From Gorsachius magnificus (Eukaryota > Chordata > Aves > Pelecaniformes > Ardeidae), in assembly GCA_034008185.1 (NCBI GenBank), contig CM067084.1, positions 59,720,599 to 59,784,598 of the forward strand: DNA of 64,000 nt, in the 5' to 3' direction. Every line of letters begins with the position of its first letter. Within the stretch, counting starts at the first letter, position 1. The notes below the pieces were generated by a model, which saw only the letters and a list, made by a program, of their open reading frames with translations, was not told where the DNA came from and ran no database searches. A program made the position numbers and the translations under genes. Shown one piece after another: positions 23,565 to 33,800 of the stretch.

Positions 23565-23753
23565 GTACATGAGTTGCAAAGAAAAACAAACACAAAAGGG
23601 GGCTCTTCCAGGAAACTTGTTGCTCCAATTTCCAAAGACCGGGTAGATCGTCATTTTTTCAGACAGAATAGAAGAGCTGATCTTAATTCTGATTGTGATG
23701 AAGGAACTTCTGACTCATACACACAAACCATGAGCAACAGTGATCAGAATTAG

Positions 23754-24257
23754 AGGGGCCCTGCCTCCAGCCAGGTGGAGGAAAGGGACAACCGGGTCTA
23801 CTGGACTGTGTGGATTCGATGGCCTGGCATGTCAGACCCACAGAAGTATAGAGCTCTAGTAGAAACAAGTGCACAGTGTACTCTAATGCCATCAAGCCAT
23901 ATAGGGGCAGAATCCATTTGTATTTCTGGAGTGACAGGGGGATCTCAAGAGCTGACTGTATTGGAGGCCGAAGTGAGCCTAACTGGGAATGAGTGGCAAA
24001 AGCACCCCATTGTGACTGGCCCAGATGCTCCGTGCATCCTGGGCATAGGCTACCTCAGGAGAGGGTATTTCAAGGACCCAAAAGGGTACCGGTGGGCTTT
24101 TGGTATAGCTGCCTTGGAGGCAGAAGAAATTAAGCAGCTGTCTACCTTGCCTGGTGTCTCAAAGGACCCTTCGGTTGTGGGGTTGTTGAGTGTTGAAGAA
24201 CAACAAGTACCAATTGCCACCACAACAGTGCACAGGCGGCAATATCGCACCAACTGA
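23754..24257 (+). pseudogene. pro: Retroviral protease region, altered active site (provirus 1)
   Basis: Open from just after the TAG at 23751 to TGA at 24255-24257, in the same frame as gag and RT. Retroviral aspartic protease cleaves Gag and Pol. The flap and C-terminal landmarks are present: a YRALVETSAQCTLMPSS segment at the active-site loop and GPDAPCILGIGYLRRGYF near the end. The catalytic triplet position reads ETS, so the expected Asp is absent; the provirus 2 copy keeps DTGA at this site. There is no ATG of its own near the start, consistent with expression by readthrough from gag. It is inactive as read. Confidence 0.8.
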
Positions 24258-25985
24258 GACTCCCTGATTCCCATCCATAAGCCGATTCGTCGATTGGAGA
24301 GCCAGGGAGTGATCAGCAAGACTCGCTCACCCTTTAACAGTCCCATATGGCCAGTGGGAAAGTCTGATGGAGAGTGGAGACTGACAGTAGACTATCGTGG
24401 CCTGAATGAAGTTACACCACCACTGAGTGCTGCCGTGCCGGACATGCTAGAACTTCAATACGAACTGGAGTCAAAGGCAGCCAAGTGGTATGCCACAATT
24501 GATATTGCAAATGCTTTCTTTTCAATCCCTTTGGCAGCAGAGTGCAGGCCACAGTTTGCTTTCACTTGGAGGGGCATCCAGTACACCTGGAATCGACTGC
24601 CCCAGGGGTGGAAACACAGCCCTACCATTTGCCATGGATTGATCCAGACAGCACTGGAACAGGGTAATGTTCCAGAACACCTGCAATATATTGGTGACAT
24701 CATTGTGTGGGGCAACACAGCAGAAGAAGTTTTTGAGAAAGGGAAGAAAATAGTCCAAATCCTTCTGAAAGCCGGTTTTGCCATAAAACAAAGTAAGGTC
24801 AAAGGACCTGCACAGGAGATCCAGTTTTTAGGAATCAAATGGCAAGATGGACGTCGTCAGATTCCAATGGATGTGATCAACAAAATAACAGCTATGTCTC
24901 CACCAACTAGCAAGAAGGAAACACAAGCTTTCTTGGGCGTTGTGGGTTTTTGGAGAATGCATATTCCAAATTACAGCCAGATTGTAAGCCCTCTCTACCA
25001 AGTGACCCGGAAGAAGGATGATTTCAAATGGGGCCCTGAACAACGACAAGCCTTTGAACAAATTAAACGGGAGATAGTGCATGCAGTAGCCCTTGGGCCG
25101 GTCCGGGCAGGGCAGGATGTAAAGAATGTGCTCTACACCGCAGCCAGAGAGAACGGCCCTACCTGGAGCCTCTGGCAGAAAGCACCAGGACAGACTCGAG
25201 GCCGACCCCTAGGGTTTTGGAGTCGGGGATACAGAGGATCCGAAGCCAACTATACTCCAACTGAAAAAGAGATATTAGCAGCATATGAAGGGGTTCGAGC
25301 TGCTTCAGAAGTGATTGGTACTGAAGCACAGCTCCTCCTGGCACCCCGACTGCTGGTGCTGGGCTGGATGTTCAAAGGGAAGGTCCCCTCTACACATCAT
25401 GCAACTGATGCTACGTGGAGTAAGTGGGTCGCACTGATTACACAACGGGCTCGAATAGGAAACCTCAGTCGCCCAGGAGTCTTGGAAGTGATCACGGACT
25501 GGCCAGAAGGCAAAGATTTTGGAGTATCATCAGAGGAGGAGGTGGTGCGTGCTGAAGAAGCCCCATTGTACAATAAACTGCCAGAAAATGAGAAGCAATA
25601 TGCTCTGTTCACTGATGGATCCTGTCGTCTTGTGGGAAAGCATCGAAGGTGGAAGGCTGCTGTATGGAGTCCTACAAGACAAGTCGCAGAGACTGCTGAA
25701 GGAGAAGGTGAATCAAGTCAGTTTGCAGAGGTGAAAGCCATCCAGCTGGCTTTAGATATTGCTGAAAGAGAAAAATGGCCAGTGCTTTATCTCTATAGTG
25801 ACTCAAGGATGGTGGCAAATGCCCTGTGGGGGTGGTTGCAGCAATGGAAGCAGAACAACTGGCAGCGCAGGAGGCAAACCCATCTGGGCTGCCGCACTGT
25901 GGCAAGATATTGCTGCCCAGGTAGAGAACTTGGTTCTAAAAGTACGTCACGTAGATGCTCATGTACCCAAGAGTCGGGCCTCTGA
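24258..25985 (+). pseudogene. pol: Reverse transcriptase and RNase H (provirus 1)
   Basis: This frame continues from protease with only the TGA at 24255 between them. RT landmarks: VDYRGLNEVTPP, the first catalytic Asp in YATIDIANAFF, LPQGWKHSP, and the YxDD-type motif, which reads YIGD (GGT at 24693-24695), so one catalytic Asp is replaced by Gly. The connection domain follows, then RNase H with FTDGSC, FAEVKAIQLAL and YLYSDSRMV. An extra base within 25870-25874, relative to provirus 2, throws the frame off inside RNase H; the shifted tail to 25985 is spurious. Provirus 2 lacks this insertion. It is not functional as read. Confidence 0.88.
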
Positions 25986-26895
25986 AGAACATCAAAACAA
26001 CCAGCAGGCAGACCAGGCTGCTAAGATTGAAGTGGCTCAGGTGGATCTGGACTGGCAACATAAGGGTGAATTGTTTCTAGCTCGGTGGGCCCATGACACC
26101 TCAGGCCATCAAGGAAGAGATGCAACACACAGATGGGCTCGTGATCGAGGGGTGGACTTAACTATGGACGCTATTGCACAGGTTATCCATGAATGTGAAA
26201 CATGTGCTGCGATCAAACAAGCCAAGCGGTTAAAGCCTCTCTGGTATGGGGGACGGTGGCTGAAATACAAATATGGGGAGGCCTGGCAGATCAATTATAT
26301 CACACTCCCACAAACCCGCCATGGCAAGCGCTATGTGCTCACCATGGTGGAAGCGACCACCGGATGGTTGGAAACATATCCCGTGCCCCATGCCACTGCC
26401 CGGAACACTATCCTAGGCCTTGAAAAACAAGTCCTATGGCGACATGGCACCCCAGAAAGAATGGAGTCAGACAATGGAACTCATTTCCGAAACAGCCTCA
26501 TAGACAAATGGGCCAAAGAGCATGGCATTGAGTGGGTCTATCACATCCCCTATCATGCACCAGCTTCTGGGAAAATTGAACGATACAATGGACTGTTAAA
26601 AACTACACTGAAAGCAATGGGTGGTGGAACATTCAAACATTGGGATACGCATTTAGCAAAGGCTACCTGGTTAGTCAACACTAGAGGATCTGCCAACCGA
26701 GCTGGCTCTGCCCAATCAAGCCTCTTACGTACTGTAGAAGGGGATAAAGTCCCTGTAGTGCATGTAAAAAATATGCTGGGGAAGACAGTCTGGGTTTCTC
26801 CTGCCTCAGGTAAAGGCAAACCCATCCGTGGGATTGCTTTTGCTCAAGGACCTGGCTCTACTTGGTGGGTGATGCGGAAGGACGGGGAAGTCTGA
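25871..26895 (+). pseudogene. pol: RNase H end and integrase (provirus 1)
   Basis: The frame resumes here in the other phase after the 1-base insertion. It covers the end of RNase H (HQNNQQAD, last catalytic Asp) and integrase. Integrase inserts viral DNA into the host chromosome. The N-terminal zinc-binding H-x4-H ... C-x2-C is intact (HDTSGH, CETC). The core retains SDNGTHF (second Asp) and KIERYNG (Glu) with the canonical 35-residue spacing, but the first catalytic acidic residue is Asn (AAT at 26293-26295, in QINYITLP). The C-terminus ends WWVMRKDGEV, followed by TGA. It was probably expressed only as part of a Pol precursor. Confidence 0.88.
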
Positions 26896-27330
26896 TGTGT
26901 ACCTCAAAGGGATTTGATTTTGGGTGAAAATAGCCAATGAACTGAATTGTAAGATGTTAATTGCTGTATAATGCAGTATGTCATCATTTTTACTATTGCT
27001 GTATGTCATATCAATGGTATAACAGTAAGGATCACCCAGATTAAGAAGAATGAATTTTGAAGAAACTGAGGAAGTGCAGCGGATGGAACCAGAACTGACT
27101 TCAGCAAGGAACAACCCAACACCAGACCCCATCTCTCCTGCCCTGAAAGACTGTTACAACAGATGCAGCCCAAAACCGTGGACTAGATGAACCCAATGGA
27201 CATTTTAGGGATGGTCCATAGACTAAGGGAATGATATCTGTGTATGTACCAAAAAGATGAGAAAATGGTGGTGATTAATTGGAATGTATTGTAAGGGTAG
27301 GACCTAAGCATGACGTAAATGGTATAGAAT
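26896..27330 (+). other. Internal 3' region without env
   Basis: The 435 bp between the integrase stop and the polypurine tract contain no plus-strand frame of useful length and no envelope features such as a signal peptide, furin site or fusion peptide. The sequence is almost identical in provirus 2 (62860-63296), apart from a 2-base length difference, so the lack of env is a property of the family rather than a private deletion. Confidence 0.8.
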
Positions 27331-27341
27331 AAGGGGTGGAA
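27331..27341 (+). other. Polypurine tract of provirus 1
   Basis: AAGGGGTGGAA lies immediately before the 3' LTR start TGTCCTGG. Purine-rich tracts at this place prime plus-strand DNA synthesis. The same tract precedes the 3' LTR of provirus 2. Confidence 0.75.
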
Positions 27342-27923
27342 TGTCCTGGTTTTGGCTGGGATAGAGTTAATTTTCTTCACAGAAGCTAGCATAGTGCTGT
27401 GCTTTGGATTTAGTACTAGAAGAATGTTGATAACACGCTGATGTTTTTAGTTGTTGCCAAGCAGTGCTCAGACTGCTCAAGGACTTTTTGAGCTTCTCCT
27501 GCTCGGCCAGGGGCATAACAAGCTAGGACAGTACAGCACAGCTAGGACCCAAACTGTCCAAAGAGCTATTCCATACCATATAACGTCATGCTTGGGGGGG
27601 GTTAATCGGTCGGTCGGTCGCAGCTCGGGCTGTGTGATCGCGGCCCGGGGGGAGTGATCGCGGCTCAGGACGGGCTGGGCATCGGTCAGCGGGTGGTGAG
27701 CAATTGCATGGTGCATCATTCATTTTGTATATTCTGTATATTCTGTTATCATTCTCATTATTACTATTATTATTATTTTCTCCTATTAAACTGCCTTTAT
27801 CTCAGCCCTCGGCTCTAACCTTTTATTTTCTTTCCAATTCTCTCCCTCATCCCACTGAGGGAGGGGGGGGAGTGAGCGAGCGGCTGCATGGTGCTTAGTT
27901 GCCAGACGGGTTAAACCACGACA
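27342..27923 (+). repeat. 3' LTR of provirus 1
   Basis: Starts TGTCCTGGTTTTGGCTGGG and ends GTTAAACCACGACA; the ATTAAA polyadenylation signal is at 27785-27790. It is about 12 bp shorter than the 5' LTR, mainly from loss of a CGGGCAGAGTGG-like segment in the GC-rich part. Differences include transitions at CpG positions. It is followed by CTTGT, the partner of CTAGT before the 5' LTR. Confidence 0.92.
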
Positions 27924-27928
27924 CTTGT

Positions 27929-30239
27929 ACAAAAAGAAGAGGAAGTAAGCCCTAATACTTTATTGCTTTGCCTTTTTTAAATAATCAGCTGAATATGTTA
28001 TTTATGTTTTTAAAAGTGTCAGCTACCTTTCCTATGAAAATTTCCTTAATTTTATTACATCGAGATGGGCTATATGTGTCCACGCTATTTATCTCCCTAG
28101 CAAGAACTGACAAATCTGAGAAAATATGAAAGTAAAAATAGCAATGCCTCAGCTCAATATTTTTATTCTTGCCTGTTTTGTCTTTTGCGACCAATAATTT
28201 TCTTTTGCCTTTCATAATTTTGATAAACAACAAGGCTAAATGTAAAAATCACACTTCTCTACCATCTCTTGTCACCAGATGCTCACTTCAGACAGCTGGA
28301 CATTAACTTGCCTCAGCCCATGTCATGAACATTCCTTTTCTCTCCGGGGGTTTTGCAAAAGACTCTGACAGGAGCAAGCAGACGCGGGATGTATGTATTG
28401 GAATACATGGGTCCAACACTGCAATGAAATCCTTGTAGTGACTAACAACAGAATTACTGAATCAGTATGTCTTTGGCTTTAAAATAAGATGTGTGGGATT
28501 GGGGTTTTTTTGGCTTGTTTTTTTTTTTTTCTGATTTTAGTTTGGTACTTGTACACATATATATAACACTTCATATAGGTAATCACATTTGAGAAAACTT
28601 ACTCACTATCCGAAGCATTGTTTTTTAACTTCCGTGTCCTGTGGAGCTGTCATAAGAGTAGCAGATGAGTATGACATTCCATATTGATTCCATAACAACA
28701 AACTTTGTAATATACAATGACTTATAGGGAACCCTAACTCTTGCCTGTGATGAAGACACTTCCAGTTGGACTTTGACCATAACTTTTTTACTATGATACA
28801 AAGGGACAAAGTCTTTTACCGAGGCTAAAATACTGTTTACCATAATATCTCGGTCACAGCAGTGAGCTTTCAACTAGTCTGTCCATAAAACTAAGTATTT
28901 AATGAGAAATCATTTAAATTACTCACAGATGTTGGGGCTTCCATAGAAATAACAGAGAATTCATAAGAAGGCTCAAATTAAAACAAAAGTTACTTAATAA
29001 CTTGCTGCACAGAAAGAGAATTTCCTTAGCTAGAAGTCTGAAGGTTTGGAATGGCAATAAGTGGCCTAAGTACAAAGAGGTCTAAACACTTCTAGACACC
29101 TGCAACTCCTTTCCTTAACTTATCAATGTTTGAACTTCAAAATGTGAAATGACCAACATGGCCAATCCTTCCAGAAACTTTATTTAAACCTTTAAACTCT
29201 ATTTTTGTTTCTGTTAAAACTTTTCTAGTTCATGACCATCTCATGATCATGAACAAGTGATGTTACCTTTTGTGGGTTTATTTTCCTAAATTAAAGTAAA
29301 TAAATAGACTAACCTCATTGTATATTGATACTATTTTTATATCAATTAATCATTTGATTTCTTATGAAATATGGCACATTTCAAAAAATGTGATTGAAGA
29401 ACATATATAGCAGGAATTGGTAGAGTTCAATCTGCCTCATAAATATTAAAATCTCAGACAGAAAGTAGGCATTAGGCACTAAGAGATCACGCTTCCACAG
29501 TAAGATTTTATTTTCCTCTTTCTTCTATGTAGACATTTCAAAATACTGTGATGCATATCACTTGCTCATTCAGCTTGATGGTGCATTTACTTATGTGTAC
29601 AAGGTAAATACGATTATTAGCATTTAAGTAAAAAAAGAGCTAGTTTAGGATTTTTAAATTTTTTAAGGCAAAGTAGGATCCTGATATGTAGTGTTACCAA
29701 GTTAAAGTTGCAGTTGACAAACTTTTCTGTATTTAAATTGTTAAGTAAGGACTGAGGAGAAATCTGTAGTTAGAAGATTTGTATAAAAATCTGATATATT
29801 CTTATGCTATTTCAGTATAAAAAAGATTACCATGCCTAGGAATAGCTGAAATAGATTTTTCTATGACAGGTGTAGTGCTGGAGGGGAGGCTGGGAGAGAA
29901 GGGGGGTTTTTTTAAGGGTTTTTTTTGTATTTTGACAGCAAGTATTCCACTGGAACATCTAACTAGTCAGAAACAATTCATTTTGACAAAAGTGTTAATA
30001 GAAAGAGATAGTTCTGCTTCCTTATATTATAATGGGAATATTTGATAAATACAGTTAACTTCTACTTAATTGGGCTATTTTTTAATTCACAGTATAAATT
30101 ACATACTTTTACTTATTTATAATTTTTATATTACATTCTATTTTTTAAATAGTTTACTTGTATATTTTAATTTTCAGAAAAATAACAATTTAGGTATTTT
30201 CTTCATAATAAATGTATGAAAACTTAGAATTCTCCTTAG
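27929..30239. other. AT-rich spacer, no gene seen
   Basis: Unique-looking sequence with a T-run at about 28520-28531. Minus-strand frames of 67-82 codons (27985-28233, 28606-28873) overlap in different phases and show no recognisable domain. Nothing else supported. Confidence 0.5.
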
Positions 30240-30610
30240 GATCAATTCTGATCAGTTCTGTCTATTCTGTGTGTACGTATGTGTGCAGATGTCTGTGTGA
30301 CAACAACTGGAAAGGGGACCATGGGTCATAAGGGTTGTTAGGCCTGGGTGCCAGCAACTGGAGAGACCAGGGTGTGTATATGTTTCCCTAGAAAACTTCA
30401 GTTTTCTTCAAATGTCAGTACTTGTGTACATGTAAGTCACTACTGAACTTTACTACTGGGGGATGTCCAGGTGCCAGGAACTGTGGAGAGCAAGGATCTG
30501 AGGTTAGCTGTTGGAGGGACAGATTGACTAAGTTCAGCTACAGGATCCATACTGCATATATAAATCTATATCCCAGTAGCAAATTTCAGTCCTGGTCAGC
30601 CAGAGGAAAG
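30240..30610 (+). repeat. Copy of the CCAGCAACTGG dispersed repeat
   Basis: GT-rich start, then spaced variants of CCAGCAACTGG (30304, 30352 and, changed, 30470). The stretch AACTGG...GGGxACxATGGG...CCTG...TGCCAGCA (about 30306-30365) aligns with 59338-59392. A GTGTGTATATGTTTCCCTAG tail near 30373 resembles those at 59500 and, inverted, at about 85-115. The family is not named; edges are approximate. Confidence 0.5.
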
Positions 30611-31325
30611 GAACAGGACCATGCCATCCATGCTGTTCATGTTTGCAAGATTTCTGTGTGCTTCTGCCCATGTTAGTCATTGTGGACAGCCATGTGTCTG
30701 CTTGTTTGCTTATTTTCTTATTGTGTGCCTGCTTGTGTGTGTACCCATTGGGAAATACAAATCTAGCCTTACCACTAGAAAGACCTGGGGACACAGCGCT
30801 GCAGCAGCCTTGCCTCTATCAGACTACATTAAGTAGCCTTCAACAGTGTTGAAATTCCAACTGGTGTGGCATAATGTACAGCAGTGCTGACTATGTTTAG
30901 CATATAGGTTACATGTCTTTACAGTAACATTTCTGTACATACATTATTTAAAGGACACTACTAGCTTGTAATGGATTTGTAACTTTTCAGCCATCCAATT
31001 TATTGCCAAGCAGTCTCAGATGCCTGGACAAAAACTTCCCTTCTCTCATTCCTGTGTATGAGCAAGTTATCTTCTAGAGGTATGAGTAAATCTAAAGGAG
31101 AAAAAGAACAGAGAGGAATAAAAGACAACCATGCTGAGAACATCAACAGTATGACATAAGCATATGGAAAAAGATGACAGTCTCAAGGGACCATGATCTT
31201 TAGTCCAGCTTGCTGAAGAACATGTCATATTTTTTTCCCCTCAAGGCATCATTTCCTTTCTGCAGTATTGGATTATGTGAATGGCAGCAATGGGATGACT
31301 CTATTATCTTTTAAGTTAAAGTTTG
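30611..31325. other. Spacer, no gene seen
   Basis: Two overlapping plus-strand frames (30621-30836 and 30643-30852) run through a TGTGTGTCTGC-rich stretch with Cys/Val/Leu-rich translation typical of low-complexity DNA. No gene is supported. Confidence 0.5.
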
Positions 31326-31328
31326 GCA

Positions 31329-31362
<34 letters not shown>

Positions 31363-31410
31363 TACACACACACTTATAGACACATACATACATATATAGG
31401 TATGTATATG
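31326..31410 (+). repeat. AC/AT microsatellite
   Basis: A run of AC dinucleotides (about 31338-31372, with one T interruption) flanked by TATATA and CATACATA units, ending in ATATG at the LTR junction. The solo LTR at 31411 inserted directly at its right edge. Confidence 0.9.
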
Positions 31411-31971
31411 TGTTGTGGTTTAACCCCAGCCAGCAACTAAGAATCACACAGCCGCTTGTTTGCTCCCCTCTCCCAGTGAGATGCAGGAGAGAATTGGAAG
31501 AGAAAACCTGTGGGTTGAGATAAGAACAGTTTAGTAATGGAAATAAAAAGAAGTAAAATAGCAGTAGTAGTAGTAGTAATAATAATAATAATAACAATAA
31601 TAATATACAAAGCAAGTGATACACATTGCAATTGCTCACCACCTGCCAACTGATACCCATCCCATCCCTGAGCAGCAATTGCAGTCCCCCCTTCACTGTC
31701 CCCCTCCCCTGCCAACACCCCCCAAGCATGTCATATGGTCTGGAATAGCCCTTTGGCCAGTTGGGGTCAGCTGTCCTGGCTGTGCCCCCTCCCAGTTCTA
31801 TCACCTGGCAGAGCAGGGGAAGCTGAAAAAGTCCTTGACTGGTGTAAGCACTGCTTAGCAACAGCTAAACCATCAGTGTGTTATCAACATTCTTCTCATA
31901 CTAAATCCAAAACACAGCACTATGCCAGCTACTAGGAAGAAAATTAACTCTACCCAGCCGAAACCAGGACA
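31411..31971 (-). mobile_element. Solo LTR, divergent provirus-type
   Basis: It starts TGTTGTGGTTTAACCCC and ends GAAACCAGGACA, the reverse complement of the provirus LTR ends. Flanking 5-mers ATATG (31406-31410) and ACATG (31972-31976) match at 4 of 5 positions, a decayed target duplication. Inside is a TAG/TAA trinucleotide run (about 31563-31607) in the place where the provirus LTRs have a shorter TTATTA run. U5-side sequence is closer to the provirus 2 LTR than to provirus 1. Confidence 0.88.
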
Positions 31972-31976
31972 ACATG

Positions 31977-32999
31977 CAACAATCACAACTTTTTTCTCAA
32001 TTAACTCTCTGCTCACAGTCACCTAATGAGCTTTTGGTTATATGCTTGTTCTCCCTTTCATATCTTCTAATTACAAGGAAATATTGCTGTAAGATGCAAC
32101 AGATGTCAGCTCATCATGTTTTATAATCAAATGAACGAGTAAAAATAAGAAATTCACAGAGTAAAAGTGCTGCATATATTATGACTTTGATATATTTACA
32201 AAGTTATAGAAATTTTAATGCTGAATTCTCAAATAAGTTCTGTAGTTCTGAATAATGGTGACTAATGTTCACTGGAAAAGAAAAAAAATGTTTTACAGGT
32301 TGCTTGTGAGAACTCTGGTTTCATTTAGCTTCATGAGTCTGACTTAGTCATATAGTCTAAATCTGTAGGCTTTAGTTATGACTTGCTTAGAAATTACATA
32401 CTTGCAGATGTTTAAGTAGCAGCTAATACACTGCATAGCTTGAAATATATATACTGCATTAAGCTGTGATAATTAGAAGCTATAGCTCCTTTAATCTCTT
32501 TTGAATTCTTACCCTTTACTGTTTGGTTAAGAAAATGTTTCTTTCTAATACATTTCACAAGTTAATAGATGGAGACATGTAGTGGATTTGCTCAAAATAC
32601 AGTTTCCTTCTGAGAAGTGACTGTCTAAAATAGTACCTTCTTACTGTGTGGTCCATCTCTCTGTACATAAGATGTTTATATACCTGTATTATTGCCTTCT
32701 ATTTGATTTGTTCATAATGATTTTGTTTGTCTTTTTCAAACACCTGTGGACTTCCAGTGCTGATGTATATTCTGTTAGGCAAATGGTAAAGAAAATCTTT
32801 GCTCCAAAAATTTTACAAACTAAAATTAGTAATTAACATTGGTTTAAATTATGTTGTTCATGGAATTAAAGGAAATGGATTATACATTATCAGTGAAGAT
32901 ATTTAACTCAGATTTAATTGCATTTGCCTTTTGTCAGTATACGAGGGAGTCTGGTGGATTTAGAGCTCAGCTCTGTCTTTTCTGCGGCAACTGAGGAGA
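31977..32999. other. AT-rich spacer, no gene seen
   Basis: About 1 kb of AT-rich unique-looking sequence. Only a 62-codon frame (32648-32836) of low-complexity hydrophobic composition. No feature supported. Confidence 0.5.
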
Positions 33000-33004
33000 G
33001 TGCT

Positions 33005-33128
33005 TGTGAATGGTTTTGACTGGGATAGAGTTAATTTTCTTCATAGTAGCTAGTGTAGGTCTGTGTTTTGGATTTGTGCTGAAAACAGTGTTGATAATAC
33101 AGAGATGTTTTCATTATTGCTCACACAG
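33005..33128 (+). mobile_element. Truncated U3 piece of a subfamily B LTR
   Basis: TGTGAATGGTTTTGACTGGG through to ATGTTTTCATTATTGC reproduces the first ~115 bp of the LTR type at 47480 (plus orientation), then breaks off near CACACAG after an 11-12 bp gap. Its left edge is a proper LTR terminus, preceded by GTGCT (33000-33004). It forms the left arm of the inverted composite ending at 33795. Confidence 0.8.
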
Positions 33129-33174
33129 ATTCATATAACCAGGGTAGTGGGTTTGAGCCCCATGTTGAGCACCA
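33128..33174 (+). other. tRNA-Lys 3' half fossil, including CCA
   Basis: From 33140 to 33174, CAGGGTAGTGGG followed by TTTGAGCCCCATGTTGAG and a terminal CCA match the variable loop, T arm and acceptor end of vertebrate tRNA-Lys(CUU) with about five mismatches. Weaker similarity continues into the anticodon stem region (33128-33139). The CCA is followed by AAAAGGAC and then the inverted LTR end, the layout of a primer-binding site read in reverse. Because the match goes well past an 18-nt primer site, part of the tRNA itself appears to have been copied into DNA. It is not a tRNA gene: the 5' half is missing. Confidence 0.7.
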
Positions 33175-33182
33175 AAAAGGAC

Positions 33183-33795
33183 TGTTGTGGCTTAATCCCA
33201 GATGGAAACTAAGCCCCACCCAGCCACTTACTCACTCCCCCCTGGTGGGATGGGGGAGAGAATTGGAAGAGTAAAAGTGAGAAAAAAGTGAGAAAACTCG
33301 TGGGTTCAGATAAAGACAGTTTAATAAGTAAAGCAAAAGTTGTGCACACAGGTAAAGCAAAGCAAGGAGTTCATTCACTATTCCTTATGGGCAGGCAGGT
33401 GCTCAGCCATCCCCAGGAAAGCAGAACTCCATCACGTGTAATGGTTACTTGGGAAGACAAACAGCATCACTCCAAATGCCTCCCCCCCCCCCCCCCCCCT
33501 TTTTCTTCCCCCAGCTTATATAGTGAGCATGATGTCATATGGTCTGGAATAGTCCTTTGGTCAGTTGGGGTCAGCTGTCCTGGCTGTGTCCCGTCCCAGC
33601 TTCTTGTGCGCCCCCGGCCTACTTGCTGGTGGGGTGGTGTGAGATGCAGAAAAGACCTTAACTCTGTGTAAGCAGTGCTCAGCAATAATGAAAACATCTC
33701 TGTATTATGAACATTGTATCCAGCACAAATCTAAAACATAGTCCCATACAAACTGCTATGAAAAAATTAACTCTATCCCAGCCCAAATGAGCACA
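33183..33795 (-). mobile_element. LTR, subfamily B, right arm of inverted composite
   Basis: Starts TGTTGTGGCTTAATCCC and ends CCAAATGAGCACA, the full reverse complement of a subfamily B LTR. It contains a long C-run (about 33483-33500) and the AGGCAGGTGCTCAGCCATCC segment shared with 17511. It is followed by ATGCT (33796-33800), which matches GTGCT before 33005 at 4 of 5 positions. With the left arm it therefore makes one insertion whose outer ends are both U3 ends. Confidence 0.85.
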
Positions 33796-33800
33796 ATGCT

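Larger units (their letters stand above)
21268..27923 (+). mobile_element. Provirus 1: env-less ERV, class III (ERVL-like) pol
   Basis: A full-length element of 6.66 kb: 5' LTR (21268-21861), primer site, gag, protease, RT/RNase H, integrase, polypurine tract and 3' LTR (27342-27923). The flanking 5-mers CTAGT (21263-21267) and CTTGT (27924-27928) differ at one base and are the 5-bp target duplication. There is no room for env: only about 440 bp separate the integrase stop from the 3' LTR. The pol most resembles class III elements, which typically lack env and make 5-bp duplications. The two LTRs differ by roughly 15-20 substitutions plus a few short indels by eye (about 3%), so insertion is not very recent. 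Damage includes in-frame stops after gag and before RT, altered protease, RT and integrase active sites, and a 1-base insertion in RNase H. Confidence 0.92.

Noticed and set aside
26896..27330. A missing or decayed env gene
   Set aside because: Both copies have the same short env-free region directly before the polypurine tract, so absence is the family state rather than local loss.
31316..31861. 181-codon minus-strand frame as a membrane protein
   Set aside because: It runs through an LTR, a TAG/TAA trinucleotide run and an AC microsatellite, which give the Leu-rich and Cys/Val-rich text.
33128..33174. A host tRNA gene
   Set aside because: Only the 3' half is present, and CCA is encoded in the DNA, which vertebrate tRNA genes lack. 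It directly adjoins an LTR leader.
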